Notes: a model not told the origin generated them from the letters alone. A stretch of 64,000 nucleotides of DNA from Marinovum sp034669705 (GCF_034669705.1 NZ_JAXMOR010000013.1:53961-117960); one strand, 5' to 3'. Numbered from the stretch's first letter, positions 7,461 to 16,559 are shown. Program-made: numbers and translations.

Positions 7461-8398
7461 TGGAAGCGATGATCGACACCGAGGCGCGCACCTTCATCGA
7501 GGTCACCGAATATTGGGTGCCCGAGGAGGGCGTGCTGAAACTGGCAGGCGGCAACTACGGCGACCTGACGGAGTTTCGCGCTGCCTCGGGCCAGACCAGC
7601 TTTGCCAAGGGCGAAGGCCTGCCCGGCACCGCCTGGGCCGAGGAGCGCCCGGTGGTCTTCAAGACATTGGACCCCGCCACCTTCAAACGCGCCGAGGCGG
7701 CGAAGGCCGCCGGTCTGACCAGCGCCGTGGCGGTGCCGCTGTTTGACGGTGCGGAGCTCAAGGCGGTTCTGGTGGTGCTCTGCGGCGATGGCGAAGAGCG
7801 CATTGGCGCGCTCGAGGTCTGGCAGGCGCAGGACACCCTGCTGATGCTGAACGATGGCTATTACGGCGCCGCCAAACATTTCGAGTTCGTCTCGAAGCAC
7901 ACCCATTTCCCGCGCGGCCAGGGCCTGCCGGGCGCGGTCTGGGCGGCGAACACGCCGATCCTGATGCGCGACCTGGGCTCGGCCTATGGCTTCGTCCGCT
8001 CCGAAAGCGCCGGACAGGCGGGGCTCACCACCGGGCTTGGCCTGCCAATCCCGGTGCCCTCTGGCGAGACCTTCGTGCTGACGCTGCTTTCGGCCCGCGG
8101 CACGCCGATCGCCCGACGCTTCGAGATCTGGGACGCCCGCGCCGCGAAGGTCGGCAAGGACAGTGCCGCAGTGCTGATCGACGGCATCTGCGCCCGCGAG
8201 GGCCGGCTTTGGGCTGGCGAGGGCGAAGAGCCGCGCCGCGCCACCGCCTGGCAGGGCCTGATCGGCCGGGTTCTGGGCACCGGCCTGCCGGTGGTCGACC
8301 AGGGCGTCGCCGGCATCGCGGCAGGCTACGACAACGTCGTCGCCCTGCCCCTCCATTCCAAGGGCGAGCTGTCTCACATCGTCGCCTGGTATTCGTGA
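7457..8398 (+). CDS. Tandem GAF-domain protein in the nitrate operon
   Basis: 313 residues, starting with ATGATG overlapping the ATPase stop. Internal duplication is visible: GEGLPGTAWAEERPVVFK and GQGLPGAVWAANTPILMRD, each followed by a short alpha-rich part and a beta strand pair (GLTSAVAVPLFDG, GLTTGLGLPIPVPSG). A third, shortened copy closes the protein (WQGLIGRVLGTGLPVVDQ and NVVALPLHSKGELSHIVAWY). There is no signal peptide, membrane segment or output domain. GAF domains bind small ligands; the staphylococcal GAF protein NreA is a known nitrate receptor, so a nitrate- or redox-sensing accessory is a reasonable but unproven guess. It sits between the transporter and nirB. Confidence 0.75.
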   Translation: MMEAMIDTEARTFIEVTEYWVPEEGVLKLAGGNYGDLTEFRAASGQTSFAKGEGLPGTAWAEERPVVFKTLDPATFKRAEAAKAAGLTSAVAVPLFDGAELKAVLVVLCGDGEERIGALEVWQAQDTLLMLNDGYYGAAKHFEFVSKHTHFPRGQGLPGAVWAANTPILMRDLGSAYGFVRSESAGQAGLTTGLGLPIPVPSGETFVLTLLSARGTPIARRFEIWDARAAKVGKDSAAVLIDGICAREGRLWAGEGEEPRRATAWQGLIGRVLGTGLPVVDQGVAGIAAGYDNVVALPLHSKGELSHIVAWYS

Positions 8399-8409
8399 AA
8401 GGAAACGAC

Positions 8410-10842
8410 ATGCAGAAACTGGTCGTTATCGGCGCCGGCATGGCCTCGGGACGGGTGCTGGAGCACCTGTTCGAGCAAGCCCCGGACGCCTATGAAGTCA
8501 CCCTGTTCAACGCCGAGCCGCGCGGCAACTACAACCGCATTATGCTCTCGCCGGTGCTGTCGGGCGAAAAGAGCTATGCCGAGATCGTCACCCATGACGA
8601 CGATTTCTACAATGGCAACAAGGTCACCTGCCGCTTTGGCGAGTCGGTCGTCGGCATCGACCGCGACCGCAAAGTGGTGATCGGCGAGCATGGCGAAGTG
8701 GCCTATGACAAGCTGCTGATCGGCACCGGTTCCGCCCCCTTCATCATCCCGGTGCCGGGCAAGGACCTGCCCGGCGTGATCTCCTACCGCGATCTCGATG
8801 ACACCAACGCAATGATCGAGGCCTCCGCCAAGGGCGGCAGCGCCGTGGTGATCGGCGGCGGTCTTCTGGGTCTGGAAGCGGCCGCCGGCCTCGCCCAGCG
8901 CGGCATGGACGTGACCGTGCTGCACCTTATGGGCCACCTGATGGAACGCCAGCTTGACGAAGCGGCAGGCTACCTGCTGCGCAAGGACCTGGAGGGGCGC
9001 GGGATTACCGTGAAGACCCAGGCCTCGACCAAGGCCATTCTCGGCGAGGACCGCGCCGAAGCGGTGCTCTTGGAAAGCGGCGAGACCCTGCCCGCCGATC
9101 TGGTGGTCATGGCCGTCGGCATCCGGCCCGAGACGCGGCTGGCCAATGACGCCGGTCTCGAAGTAGGGCGCGGCATCGACGTCAACGCCCAGATGCAGAC
9201 CTCCGACCCCGACATCTATGCCGTCGGCGAATGCGTCGAGTTCGACGGTCAGCTCTTCGGTCTCGTCGCGCCGCTCTATGACCAGGCCAAGATCGTGGCC
9301 GCGTCCCTGCTCGGCGACGCCGGCGCCTTTGTGCCCAAGGAGCTGTCGACCAAGCTCAAGGTCACCGGCTGCGACCTGTTCTCCGCCGGCGATTTTGCCG
9401 AGGGCGAGGGCCGCGAGGACATCGTGTTCCGCGATCCGGCGCGCGGCGTCTACAAACGGCTGGTGATCGAAGGCGACAAGCTGGTCGGCGCGGTGATGTA
9501 TGGCGACACGGCGGACGGCAACTGGTTCTTCGGGTTGATCAAGGACGGCACCTCGATCGAAGAGATGCGCGACACGCTGATCTTTGGCCCGTCGTATCAG
9601 GGAGGTGCCGCCGCGGACCCTCTGTCAGCCGTTGCAGCATTGCCGCTTGATGCGGAAATCTGTGGCTGCAACGGCATCTGCAAGGGCACCATCGTATCGG
9701 CCATCGAAGCCGGGGCCACAGACCTCGGCGCAATCAAGGCCACCACCAAGGCCAGCGCCTCCTGCGGCACCTGCACCGGGCTGGTGGAGCAGGTCCTGCA
9801 AGTTACCCTCGGCGACGATTTCCAGATGCCCGCCGCGCAGGCGATCTGCGGCTGCACCGACCTCAGCCACGAGGACGTGCGCCGGCTGATCAAATCGAGC
9901 GAGCTGAAATCGCAGGCCGCGGTCTGGCAGGAGCTGGGCTGGACCACGCCGAACGGCTGCCATGTCTGCCGCCCGGCGGTGAACTACTACCTGCTGGCCG
10001 ACTGGCCGCTGGAGTATCAGGACGACCCGCAAAGCCGCTTCATCAACGAGCGCAAGCACGCCAACATCCAGAAGGACGGCACCTTCTCGGTGGTGCCGCG
10101 CATGTTCGGCGGCATGACCACCCCCGACGAACTGCGCGCCATCGCCGATGCAGCGGACAAGTACAAGGTGCCCACGGTGCATGTCACCGGCGGCCAGCGC
10201 ATCGACCTGCTGGGCGTCAAGGGCGAGGACCTGCCGGCGATCTGGGCCGATCTCAACGCCGCCGGCATGGTTTCTGGCCACGCCTATGCCAAGGGTCTGC
10301 GCACGGTGAAGACCTGCGTCGGCAAGGATCACTGCCGCTTCGGCACGCAGGACAGTACCGGTCTCGGCATCCAGCTCGAGAAGAAGCTCTGGGGCTCCTG
10401 GACGCCGCATAAGGTCAAGCTGGCGGTCTCGGGCTGTCCGCGCAACTGCGCCGAGGCGACCTGCAAGGATATCGGCGTGGTCTGCGTCGATAGCGGCTAC
10501 CAGATCGGCGTCGCCGGCGCGGCGGGCATGGACGTGAAGGAGACGGAGCGTCTGGCCGAAGCCAAGACCGAGCAGGAGGCAATCGATCTGGCGACCGCTT
10601 TCATGCAGCTCTACCGCGAGAACGCCAAGTACCTCGACCGGCCCTACAAATGGGTCGCCAAGGTGGGCCTCGACTGGGTCAAGCAACGTGTCGTCGACGA
10701 TCTCGAGGAACGCGCGGCCCTGATCGAGCGGTTCGAGCTGTCACAAACCATCTATCGCAAGGACCCCTGGGCCGCGGAGGCCGAGACCCGGTCCGAGCAA
10801 TACGCCCCCCTTGCCGATCTTACCCTGGAGGCCGCGGAATGA
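8410..10842 (+). CDS. nirB: Assimilatory nitrite reductase [NAD(P)H], large subunit
   Basis: 810 residues from the ATG at 8410 (GAAAGGAAACGAC ahead); the longer open frame upstream reads through the GAF gene and was rejected. The enzyme reduces nitrite to ammonium with six electrons from NAD(P)H. Domains in order: FAD-binding (LVVIGAGMASG near the N-terminus), NAD-binding (AVVIGGGLLGLEAA near 140), two BFD-type [2Fe-2S] segments (CGCNGICKGT near 418 with a later CGTC; CGCTDLSH near 480 with CHVC), a ferredoxin-like half domain, and the siroheme/[4Fe-4S] domain with CVGKDHC (about 635) and CPRNC (about 676). The stop overlaps nirD by ATGA. Confidence 0.95.
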   Translation: MQKLVVIGAGMASGRVLEHLFEQAPDAYEVTLFNAEPRGNYNRIMLSPVLSGEKSYAEIVTHDDDFYNGNKVTCRFGESVVGIDRDRKVVIGEHGEVAYDKLLIGTGSAPFIIPVPGKDLPGVISYRDLDDTNAMIEASAKGGSAVVIGGGLLGLEAAAGLAQRGMDVTVLHLMGHLMERQLDEAAGYLLRKDLEGRGITVKTQASTKAILGEDRAEAVLLESGETLPADLVVMAVGIRPETRLANDAGLEVGRGIDVNAQMQTSDPDIYAVGECVEFDGQLFGLVAPLYDQAKIVAASLLGDAGAFVPKELSTKLKVTGCDLFSAGDFAEGEGREDIVFRDPARGVYKRLVIEGDKLVGAVMYGDTADGNWFFGLIKDGTSIEEMRDTLIFGPSYQGGAAADPLSAVAALPLDAEICGCNGICKGTIVSAIEAGATDLGAIKATTKASASCGTCTGLVEQVLQVTLGDDFQMPAAQAICGCTDLSHEDVRRLIKSSELKSQAAVWQELGWTTPNGCHVCRPAVNYYLLADWPLEYQDDPQSRFINERKHANIQKDGTFSVVPRMFGGMTTPDELRAIADAADKYKVPTVHVTGGQRIDLLGVKGEDLPAIWADLNAAGMVSGHAYAKGLRTVKTCVGKDHCRFGTQDSTGLGIQLEKKLWGSWTPHKVKLAVSGCPRNCAEATCKDIGVVCVDSGYQIGVAGAAGMDVKETERLAEAKTEQEAIDLATAFMQLYRENAKYLDRPYKWVAKVGLDWVKQRVVDDLEERAALIERFELSQTIYRKDPWAAEAETRSEQYAPLADLTLEAAE

Positions 10843-11171
10843 GCTGGCTCGACATCGGAGACGTGAACGACATTCCCCTGCGCGGCGCGCGGGTGGTCAA
10901 GAGCAAGGTCGGCTGCGTGGCGCTGTTCCGTACCGCGCCCGAGGAGGTCTTTGCCACCTCGGACCGCTGCCCGCACAAGGGCGGGCCGCTGCACGAAGGC
11001 ATCGTGCACGGCCAGAAGATCACCTGCCCGCTGCACAACTGGGTGTTCGACCTCAACACCGGCGCGGCGCAAGGTGCCGACGAGGGCCATATCGCCACCT
11101 ACCTGGTGCGGGTCGAGGCCGGGCGCATCCTGCTCGACACCACCAAGCTGGCCCAGCGGAGCGCGGCGTGA
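10839..11171 (+). CDS. nirD: Nitrite reductase small subunit, Rieske-type
   Basis: 110 residues, starting at the ATG that overlaps the nirB stop. It is a Rieske-fold protein with both cluster ligand pairs visible: CPHKGGPLHEG and CPLHNWVFDL (Cys-X-His and Cys-X2-His). Some NirD proteins lack these ligands, so a bound [2Fe-2S] cluster is likely here. It partners NirB in NAD(P)H-dependent nitrite reduction. Its stop shares one base with the nasA start. Confidence 0.93.
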   Translation: MSWLDIGDVNDIPLRGARVVKSKVGCVALFRTAPEEVFATSDRCPHKGGPLHEGIVHGQKITCPLHNWVFDLNTGAAQGADEGHIATYLVRVEAGRILLDTTKLAQRSAA

Positions 11172-13801
11172 TGGACGGGGCGGGGATGAGGGAAACACGG
11201 TCGACCTGCCCCTATTGCGGCGTCGGATGCGGGGTGCTGCTGCGCCCCGACGGCGCCGGCGGGCTGGCGGTTCGGGGCGATCCGGACCACCCCGCCAACC
11301 GCGGCAGGCTCTGCTCCAAGGGCGCGGCCCTGGGCGAGACGGTGGACAGGGCGGGCCGGCTGCTGGCCCCGCGGATCAGCGGCCAGGACGCCAGCTGGGA
11401 CAGCGCGCTCGACTTGGTGGCCAAGCGGTTTTCCGACACCATCGCCCGGCACGGGCCGGACTCGGTGGCCTTCTACGTCTCGGGGCAATTGCTGACCGAG
11501 GACTACTACGTCGCCAACAAGCTGATGAAGGGCTTCATCGGCTCGGCCAATATCGACACCAACTCGCGGCTCTGCATGGCCTCGACCGTGGCCGGCCACA
11601 AGCGCGCCTTTGGCAGCGACACCGTGCCCGGCACCTATGACGATCTCGACGAGGCCGATCTGGTGGTGCTGGTCGGCTCCAACCTCGCCTGGTGCCACCC
11701 GGTGCTCTACCAGCGGCTGCTCGCCGCGCGGGCCAAGCGCGGCACCAAGATCGTCGTCATCGACCCGCGCCGCACCGCCAGCTGCGATGGCGCCGACATG
11801 CACCTGAAACTGCGTTCCGGCAGCGACGTGGCGCTGTTCAACCGGCTGCTGGTCGAGATTTACGAGGGCGGCGCCTTTGCCAAGGCGTACTTGCGCAACG
11901 TCGACGGGTTTGACGCCGCGCTCGAGGCCGCCTTTGCCGATGACCCCGCGGTCACCGGGCTGAGCGAGACCGAGATCGCCGCCTTCTGCCAGCTCTGGAT
12001 GCGGCACGAGAAGGTCGTCACCGTGTTCAGCCAGGGGGTCAACCAGTCCTCCTCCGGGGCCGACAAGGTCAACGCCATCCTCAACTGCCACTTGGCCACC
12101 GGGCGGATCGGCAAACCGGGGTGCGGGCCGTTCTCCGTGACCGGCCAGCCTAACGCCATGGGCGGACGCGAGGTCGGCGGGCTGGCCAACATGCTGGCCT
12201 GCCACCTCGATCTCGAGAATCCCAGCCACCGCACCGCGGTGCGCGAATTTTGGCAGGCGCCGGCGATGCCCGAAGCGCCGGGCCTCAAGGCCGTCGACAT
12301 GTTCCAGGCGGTGGGCGACGGGCGCATCAAGGCGCTCTGGATCATCCACACCAACCCCGCCGTTACCATGCCCGACGCCGACGCGGTGGCCGCGGCCATC
12401 AAAGCCTGCGAGTTCACCGTGGTCTCCGACATCACCGCCGAGACCGATACCGCGCGTCTCGCCCATGTGCTGCTGCCTGCCGCCGCCTGGGCCGAGAAAA
12501 GCGGCACCGTCACCAATTCCGACCGCACCATCAGCCGCCAGCGCGCGGTACTCGAGGCGCCGGGTCAGGCACGCGCCGATTGGGATATCCTCGCCGATGT
12601 CGGCCGCCGCATGGGCTGGCACGCCGGGTTCGACTACCAGGCCCCGGCCGAGATCTTCCGCGAATATGCCGCGCTCTCGGGCATCGCCGGCTACTTCGGC
12701 CGCGACTTCGACATCTCGGCCCTGCGCGGTCTCGACGATCCCGAGTATGACACCATGGCCCCCGCCCGCTGGCCATTGACCGAGGCGCGCCGGGGCGGCC
12801 GGTTCTTTGCCGACGGCCGGTTCTTCCACGACGGCGGCCGGGCCAAGATGCTGCCCCTGCGCCATCGCGGACCGGAGGCGCAGCGCGCGCCGCGCTATCC
12901 TTTCCGGCTCAACACCGGGCGCATTCGCGACCAGTGGCACACGATGACCCGCACCGCGATCTCGCCCCGGCTCTCGGCGCATCTGGCCGAGCCGTTCCTT
13001 GATATCCACCCCGCAGATGCCGCCGAACTGGCGTTGCAACCGGCCGATCTTGTGCGGGTCAGCAGCCCGCAGGGCAGCGCCATCCTGCGCGCCCGGGTGA
13101 CGACGGACGTGCGTCGGGGCGACGTCTTTGCGCCGATGCACTGGACCGGAGAGACCGCGCCCTCCGGCCGGATCGACGCGCTGGTGGCGCCGGTGGTCGA
13201 CCCGGTCTCGGGCCAACCGGAGAGCAAGGCCGGCGTCGTCGCCATCGAACGGCTCGACGCCGCCTGGTACGGATTTGCCGTCACCTCGGGCGAAATCGCG
13301 CCGGACTGCACCTACTGGGCCCGCGCCCGCACGCCCTCGGGCTATCGCGCCGAACTGGCCGGCACCGAAGCGGTCGCCGACTGGGAAGCCGAGGCGCGCC
13401 GCCTGTTCGGACTGAAAGACGCCGAGGTGCAATCGGTGATCGACCAGACCCGTGGCATCGCCCGGCTGGCATTCTACCACGAGGGCCGGCTTCTGGCCGC
13501 GCTCTTCGTCGCGCCGGAGCCGGTGGCGGTGCTGCGTGACTATCTGGTCACCCTGCCCGGAGGCGAGGCGCCGCAGGCGATCACCGGTGCGCCGCCCTCC
13601 GACCAGCCTGACCCCGGCCCGGTGCTTTGCGCTTGTTTCTCCGTCGGCGTGAACACCATCCTTTCGGCGATCGAGACCGAGGGGCTGATCAGCGTCGAGG
13701 CGATCGGCGCGGCGCTCGGTGCCGGCACCAACTGCGGCTCTTGCCGGCCGGAACTGGCCGACCTGCTGGCCCGGTTCGAGACCCCGGAGGCGGCAGAATG
13801 A
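11171..13801 (+). CDS. nasA: Assimilatory nitrate reductase catalytic subunit
   Basis: 876 residues from the ATG at 11171, which shares its A with the nirD TGA; an in-frame GTG at 11168 and ATG at 11186 are alternatives. The molybdopterin enzyme reduces nitrate to nitrite in the cytoplasm. Seen: the N-terminal [4Fe-4S] motif CPYCGVGCGV with the fourth Cys in RLCSKG, the Mo-bisMGD core (SNLAWCHP, VVIDPRRTASC, GVNQSSSGADKVNAI, GQPNAMGGREVGG), the molybdopterin dinucleotide-binding C-terminal barrel (NTGRIRDQWHTMTRT), and a BFD-like [2Fe-2S] domain at the end (CACFSVGVNTILSAIE and GTNCGSC). No NasB-type flavoprotein lies in the operon, so the electron donor is NirB or a partner elsewhere. Confidence 0.95.
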   Translation: MDGAGMRETRSTCPYCGVGCGVLLRPDGAGGLAVRGDPDHPANRGRLCSKGAALGETVDRAGRLLAPRISGQDASWDSALDLVAKRFSDTIARHGPDSVAFYVSGQLLTEDYYVANKLMKGFIGSANIDTNSRLCMASTVAGHKRAFGSDTVPGTYDDLDEADLVVLVGSNLAWCHPVLYQRLLAARAKRGTKIVVIDPRRTASCDGADMHLKLRSGSDVALFNRLLVEIYEGGAFAKAYLRNVDGFDAALEAAFADDPAVTGLSETEIAAFCQLWMRHEKVVTVFSQGVNQSSSGADKVNAILNCHLATGRIGKPGCGPFSVTGQPNAMGGREVGGLANMLACHLDLENPSHRTAVREFWQAPAMPEAPGLKAVDMFQAVGDGRIKALWIIHTNPAVTMPDADAVAAAIKACEFTVVSDITAETDTARLAHVLLPAAAWAEKSGTVTNSDRTISRQRAVLEAPGQARADWDILADVGRRMGWHAGFDYQAPAEIFREYAALSGIAGYFGRDFDISALRGLDDPEYDTMAPARWPLTEARRGGRFFADGRFFHDGGRAKMLPLRHRGPEAQRAPRYPFRLNTGRIRDQWHTMTRTAISPRLSAHLAEPFLDIHPADAAELALQPADLVRVSSPQGSAILRARVTTDVRRGDVFAPMHWTGETAPSGRIDALVAPVVDPVSGQPESKAGVVAIERLDAAWYGFAVTSGEIAPDCTYWARARTPSGYRAELAGTEAVADWEAEARRLFGLKDAEVQSVIDQTRGIARLAFYHEGRLLAALFVAPEPVAVLRDYLVTLPGGEAPQAITGAPPSDQPDPGPVLCACFSVGVNTILSAIETEGLISVEAIGAALGAGTNCGSCRPELADLLARFETPEAAE

Positions 13802-14760
13802 GCCTCGCGCCTTACGTCCGCATCCTCGGCCGCGGGCCGGGCCGGTCACGCTCGCTGACGCTGGAGGAGGCGCGCGAGGCGATGGCGTTGATGCTGCAGG
13901 GCGATGCCGCGCCCGAAGCGGTGGGCGCGCTGCTGATGCTGATGCGGATGAAGGGCGAGACGCCCGACGAGATCGCAGGCTTTGCCAGCGCCGTCGGCGC
14001 CGCCCTGCCGCCCCTGCCCCGCCCGGCGCTCGACTGGCCGTCCTATGCCGCCGGCCGCACCCGCGGGCTGCCCTGGTTCCTGCTGTCGGCGCGGCTGGTG
14101 GCGCGGGCCGGGCACAGCGTGCTGATGCACGGGTTCAACGGGTCTGACGCCGCGGTGCGGCAGGGTCTGGCGGCGGCGCAGATCCCCGTGGTCTCCGATC
14201 CCGACGAGTGCGCGCAAATGCTCGCCCAAGGCGGCGTGGCATACCTGCCGCTGGAAACCCTCTCGCCGCAGCTCTTTGCGCTGCTGACGCTGCGCGATGT
14301 GCTGGGTCTGCGGTCCTGCGTCAACACCGTCTGCCGGATGTTGAACCCGGGCGGCGCTGCGGCCTCGGTGCAGGGGGTTTTTCACCCCTCCTACCGCGGT
14401 TTGCAGACCGAGGCGGCGCAGCTTCTGGGCCTCGACAGCCAGACCGTGATCAAGGGAGGTGGCGGCGAGTTCGAGCGCCACGCCGGCAAGGAGATCGCCA
14501 CCTTCGGCCTGCGCCACGGGGCACCCTGGCAGGACACCGCCCCTGCATTGATCGAGGAAACCCGACGGCTGGATGATGGCGACACCGACCCGGCGCATCT
14601 CGCCGCCCTCTGGGACGGTACGCGCGACGATCCCTTTGCCGTGGCCATCGTCACCGGCACTGCCGCACTCGCACTGGCCACACTGGGCCACGACCAACCA
14701 GAGGCGCTTGCACAATCGCTCTGGGCCGGGCGCCACCGCGCGCTGGCGGCCTGCAATTGA
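13798..14760 (+). CDS. TrpD-like phosphoribosyltransferase-fold protein (YbiB type)
   Basis: 320 residues, ATG overlapping the nasA stop. It has the anthranilate phosphoribosyltransferase layout: an N-terminal helical domain with LTLEEAREAMALMLQGDAAPEAVGALLMLMR-like spacing and a C-terminal alpha/beta domain. TrpD's phosphoribosyl diphosphate loop GTGGD is not present; instead AAGRTRGLPWF stands there, as in the nucleic-acid-binding YbiB/TrpD2 branch. VLMHGFNGSDAAVRQGL and a glycine-rich VIKGGGGEFERH are kept. It is often labelled glycosyl transferase. Its position between nasA and cysG indicates a link to nitrate assimilation, but no reaction can be named. Confidence 0.75.
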   Translation: MSLAPYVRILGRGPGRSRSLTLEEAREAMALMLQGDAAPEAVGALLMLMRMKGETPDEIAGFASAVGAALPPLPRPALDWPSYAAGRTRGLPWFLLSARLVARAGHSVLMHGFNGSDAAVRQGLAAAQIPVVSDPDECAQMLAQGGVAYLPLETLSPQLFALLTLRDVLGLRSCVNTVCRMLNPGGAAASVQGVFHPSYRGLQTEAAQLLGLDSQTVIKGGGGEFERHAGKEIATFGLRHGAPWQDTAPALIEETRRLDDGDTDPAHLAALWDGTRDDPFAVAIVTGTAALALATLGHDQPEALAQSLWAGRHRALAACN

Positions 14761-14780
14761 CGGCCTGACAGGAGACCGAG

Positions 14781-16163
14781 ATGAAAAGCTTTCCCATGTT
14801 CATCCGCACCACCGGCCGCCGGGTGGTGATCTGCGGCGGCGGCGAACAGGCGGCGCAGAAGGCGCGGCTGATGCTCAAGACCGATGCGACGCTGGTGCTG
14901 GCCGCGCCGGAGCTCGACGACGAACTGGCGGCGCTGGTGGCCGAAGGTCGCGCGACCCATCATGCCGGCGCGATCACGCCGGCGTTCTTCGAGGGCGCGG
15001 CGATGGGCTTTGTCGCCACCGGCTGCCCCGGTCTGGATGCGGCGCTGCACGGGCTGGCCAAAGCCGCGGGCTGTCCGGTGAACGTGGTCGACCGGCCCGA
15101 CCTCTGTGATCTGACGACACCGTCGCTGGTCGACCGCGACCCGGTGGTTGTGGCGATCGGCACCGAGGGCACCGCGCCGGTGCTGGCGCGGCAGATCAAG
15201 ACCCAGGTGGAACAGATGCTCACCCCGAACCTCGGTGGCCTGGCGGCACTGGCCGGCCGGATGCGCAGCGCGGTGGCGCAGCGGGTGGCCCCCTCGCAGC
15301 GCCGGGCGTTCTGGGCCTGGGTGTTCTCAGACGCGCCGCGCCGGGCCTGGACCCGTGGCGCCGAACGCGAGGCGGCGCAGGCGCTGAAGGCGGCCCTTGC
15401 CGAGGGTCGAGCGCCGGGCAGCGCGACCGAAGGCTCGATTGCCCTGGTCGGCGCCGGTCCGGGCGCACGCGACCTGCTGACGCTTCGGGCGGTGCAGCGT
15501 CTGCAGGAGGCCGACGTGATTTTCTACGACCGGCTGGTCGATGCCGAGGTGCTGGAACTGGCGCGACGCGATGCCGAGCGGGTCTATGTCGGCAAGGTGG
15601 TGGGCGCCCATGCCTGGCCGCAGGCGCGGATCAGCGCGGTGATCGTCGCCGCGGCGCTCAAGGGCCAGCGGGTGGTGCGGCTGAAATCCGGCGATCCGGG
15701 GATCTTTGGCCGGGCCACCGAAGAGCTCGAGGCGGCGCGCGTGGCCGGTATCGCGGTCGAGATCGTGCCGGGCATCACTGCCGCCTGCGCCGCGGCGGCC
15801 AGCGCCGGGCAGCCGCTGACGGAACGTGGGGTCTCTGACACACTGGTGCTGACCACCGGCACCTGCCGCGACGACGACCCGCTGCCCGACTGCGCCCGCC
15901 ATGCCCGGCCCGGCACGACATTGGCGCTTTACATGGCGGTCCGGCAATCGGCGCGGATCGCCGCCGGGCTGATGGCACGCGGGCTGCCGGGGGCCGCAGA
16001 GGTGACGGTGGCAGTGGAGGTCTCGAAACCCGGCGAGCGGCGGTTCACCTGTCGACTGGACGGGCTGACGGACGCGCTGGCCGAACAGGCCGTGACGGGC
16101 GTGGCGGTGCTGCTGATCACCTGGCCGAAGGTGGCTGTGGCGGAGATGGCGCTCTCGGCGTGA
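14781..16163 (+). CDS. cysG: Siroheme synthase (multifunctional CysG)
   Basis: 460 residues, close to the usual length of E. coli CysG. N-terminal third: precorrin-2 dehydrogenase/ferrochelatase with a Rossmann motif RVVICGGGEQAAQKARLML. C-terminal part from about 215: SAM-uroporphyrinogen-III methyltransferase with VGAGPGARDLLTLRA, YVGKVVGAHAWPQARI, VRLKSGDPGIFGRATEE and EIVPGITAACAAAA. The product siroheme is the cofactor of NirB in the same operon. GGAGACCGAG precedes the ATG. It is the last gene of the run. Confidence 0.95.
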   Translation: MKSFPMFIRTTGRRVVICGGGEQAAQKARLMLKTDATLVLAAPELDDELAALVAEGRATHHAGAITPAFFEGAAMGFVATGCPGLDAALHGLAKAAGCPVNVVDRPDLCDLTTPSLVDRDPVVVAIGTEGTAPVLARQIKTQVEQMLTPNLGGLAALAGRMRSAVAQRVAPSQRRAFWAWVFSDAPRRAWTRGAEREAAQALKAALAEGRAPGSATEGSIALVGAGPGARDLLTLRAVQRLQEADVIFYDRLVDAEVLELARRDAERVYVGKVVGAHAWPQARISAVIVAAALKGQRVVRLKSGDPGIFGRATEELEAARVAGIAVEIVPGITAACAAAASAGQPLTERGVSDTLVLTTGTCRDDDPLPDCARHARPGTTLALYMAVRQSARIAAGLMARGLPGAAEVTVAVEVSKPGERRFTCRLDGLTDALAEQAVTGVAVLLITWPKVAVAEMALSA

Positions 16164-16268
16164 GGTGCGGGTGAGGCGGGAGGTTGCCGGCGCGGTGGCC
16201 GGGATGGTGCGGCTTTGGTGGCCAACGGTGCGATGGCAAAACGAGGTCTGAGGCCATGAGCGCCGCGC

Positions 16269-16289
16269 GCCCCGGGCCTGACCCGGGGC
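16269..16289. repeat. Short CCCCGGG hairpin
   Basis: GCCCCGGG (16269-16276) and CCCGGGGC (16282-16289) form an 8-bp stem over five bases. The same motif (CCCCGG-TCAGG-CCGGGG form) occurs at 23925-23943. No T-tract follows on either strand. The remainder of 16164-16559, apart from the repeat at 16308-16478, shows no gene. Confidence 0.5.
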
Positions 16290-16307
16290 CTCCCGGCCGA
16301 AAAATAC

Positions 16308-16478
16308 GCCGGCCCGGAACAAGGGCGCGGCCCGCCGGGCCAGCGGCTGCCCGCCCCACCGGGCTGCCGCTTTGACTGCGGCAGGCGCATCATTGAGAGG
16401 GTCGACGGGTTGGGCCAACATAAAGTGCCAGACATAGCCGTCGGAGCGGCATCCCGCGGGCAGCCGCCGGCCCGGCTC
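16308..16478 (-). repeat. Dispersed GC-rich intergenic repeat, copy B (inverted)
   Basis: Read on the minus strand, this copy aligns closely with 34445-34616: GCGGGATGCCGCT, a GGCACTTTATG-like block, AAAGCGGCAGCCCGGTGGGG, then CCGCTGGCCCGGCGGGC and CGCCCTTGTTCCGGGCC. It fills the gap between cysG and choV. Confidence 0.65.
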
Positions 16479-16559
16479 TCGTTGGCGGTTCGGCTGAGGT
16501 GAACCGGCAGACAGAGCATACAAGCCGTGCCGCAGGCCAAAGCCCGCGCCTCAGACCCC

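Noticed and set aside
11099..13849. Long open frame on the minus strand (916 codons) across nasA
   Set aside because: Antisense shadow of nasA; no recognisable domain and composition rich in Gly, Arg, His and Ala.
15327..16523. Minus-strand frame spanning cysG and the repeat at 16308-16478
   Set aside because: It is antisense to cysG for most of its length and continues through the intergenic repeat, so it is not a gene; a peptide shared with copy C only reflects the repeat.
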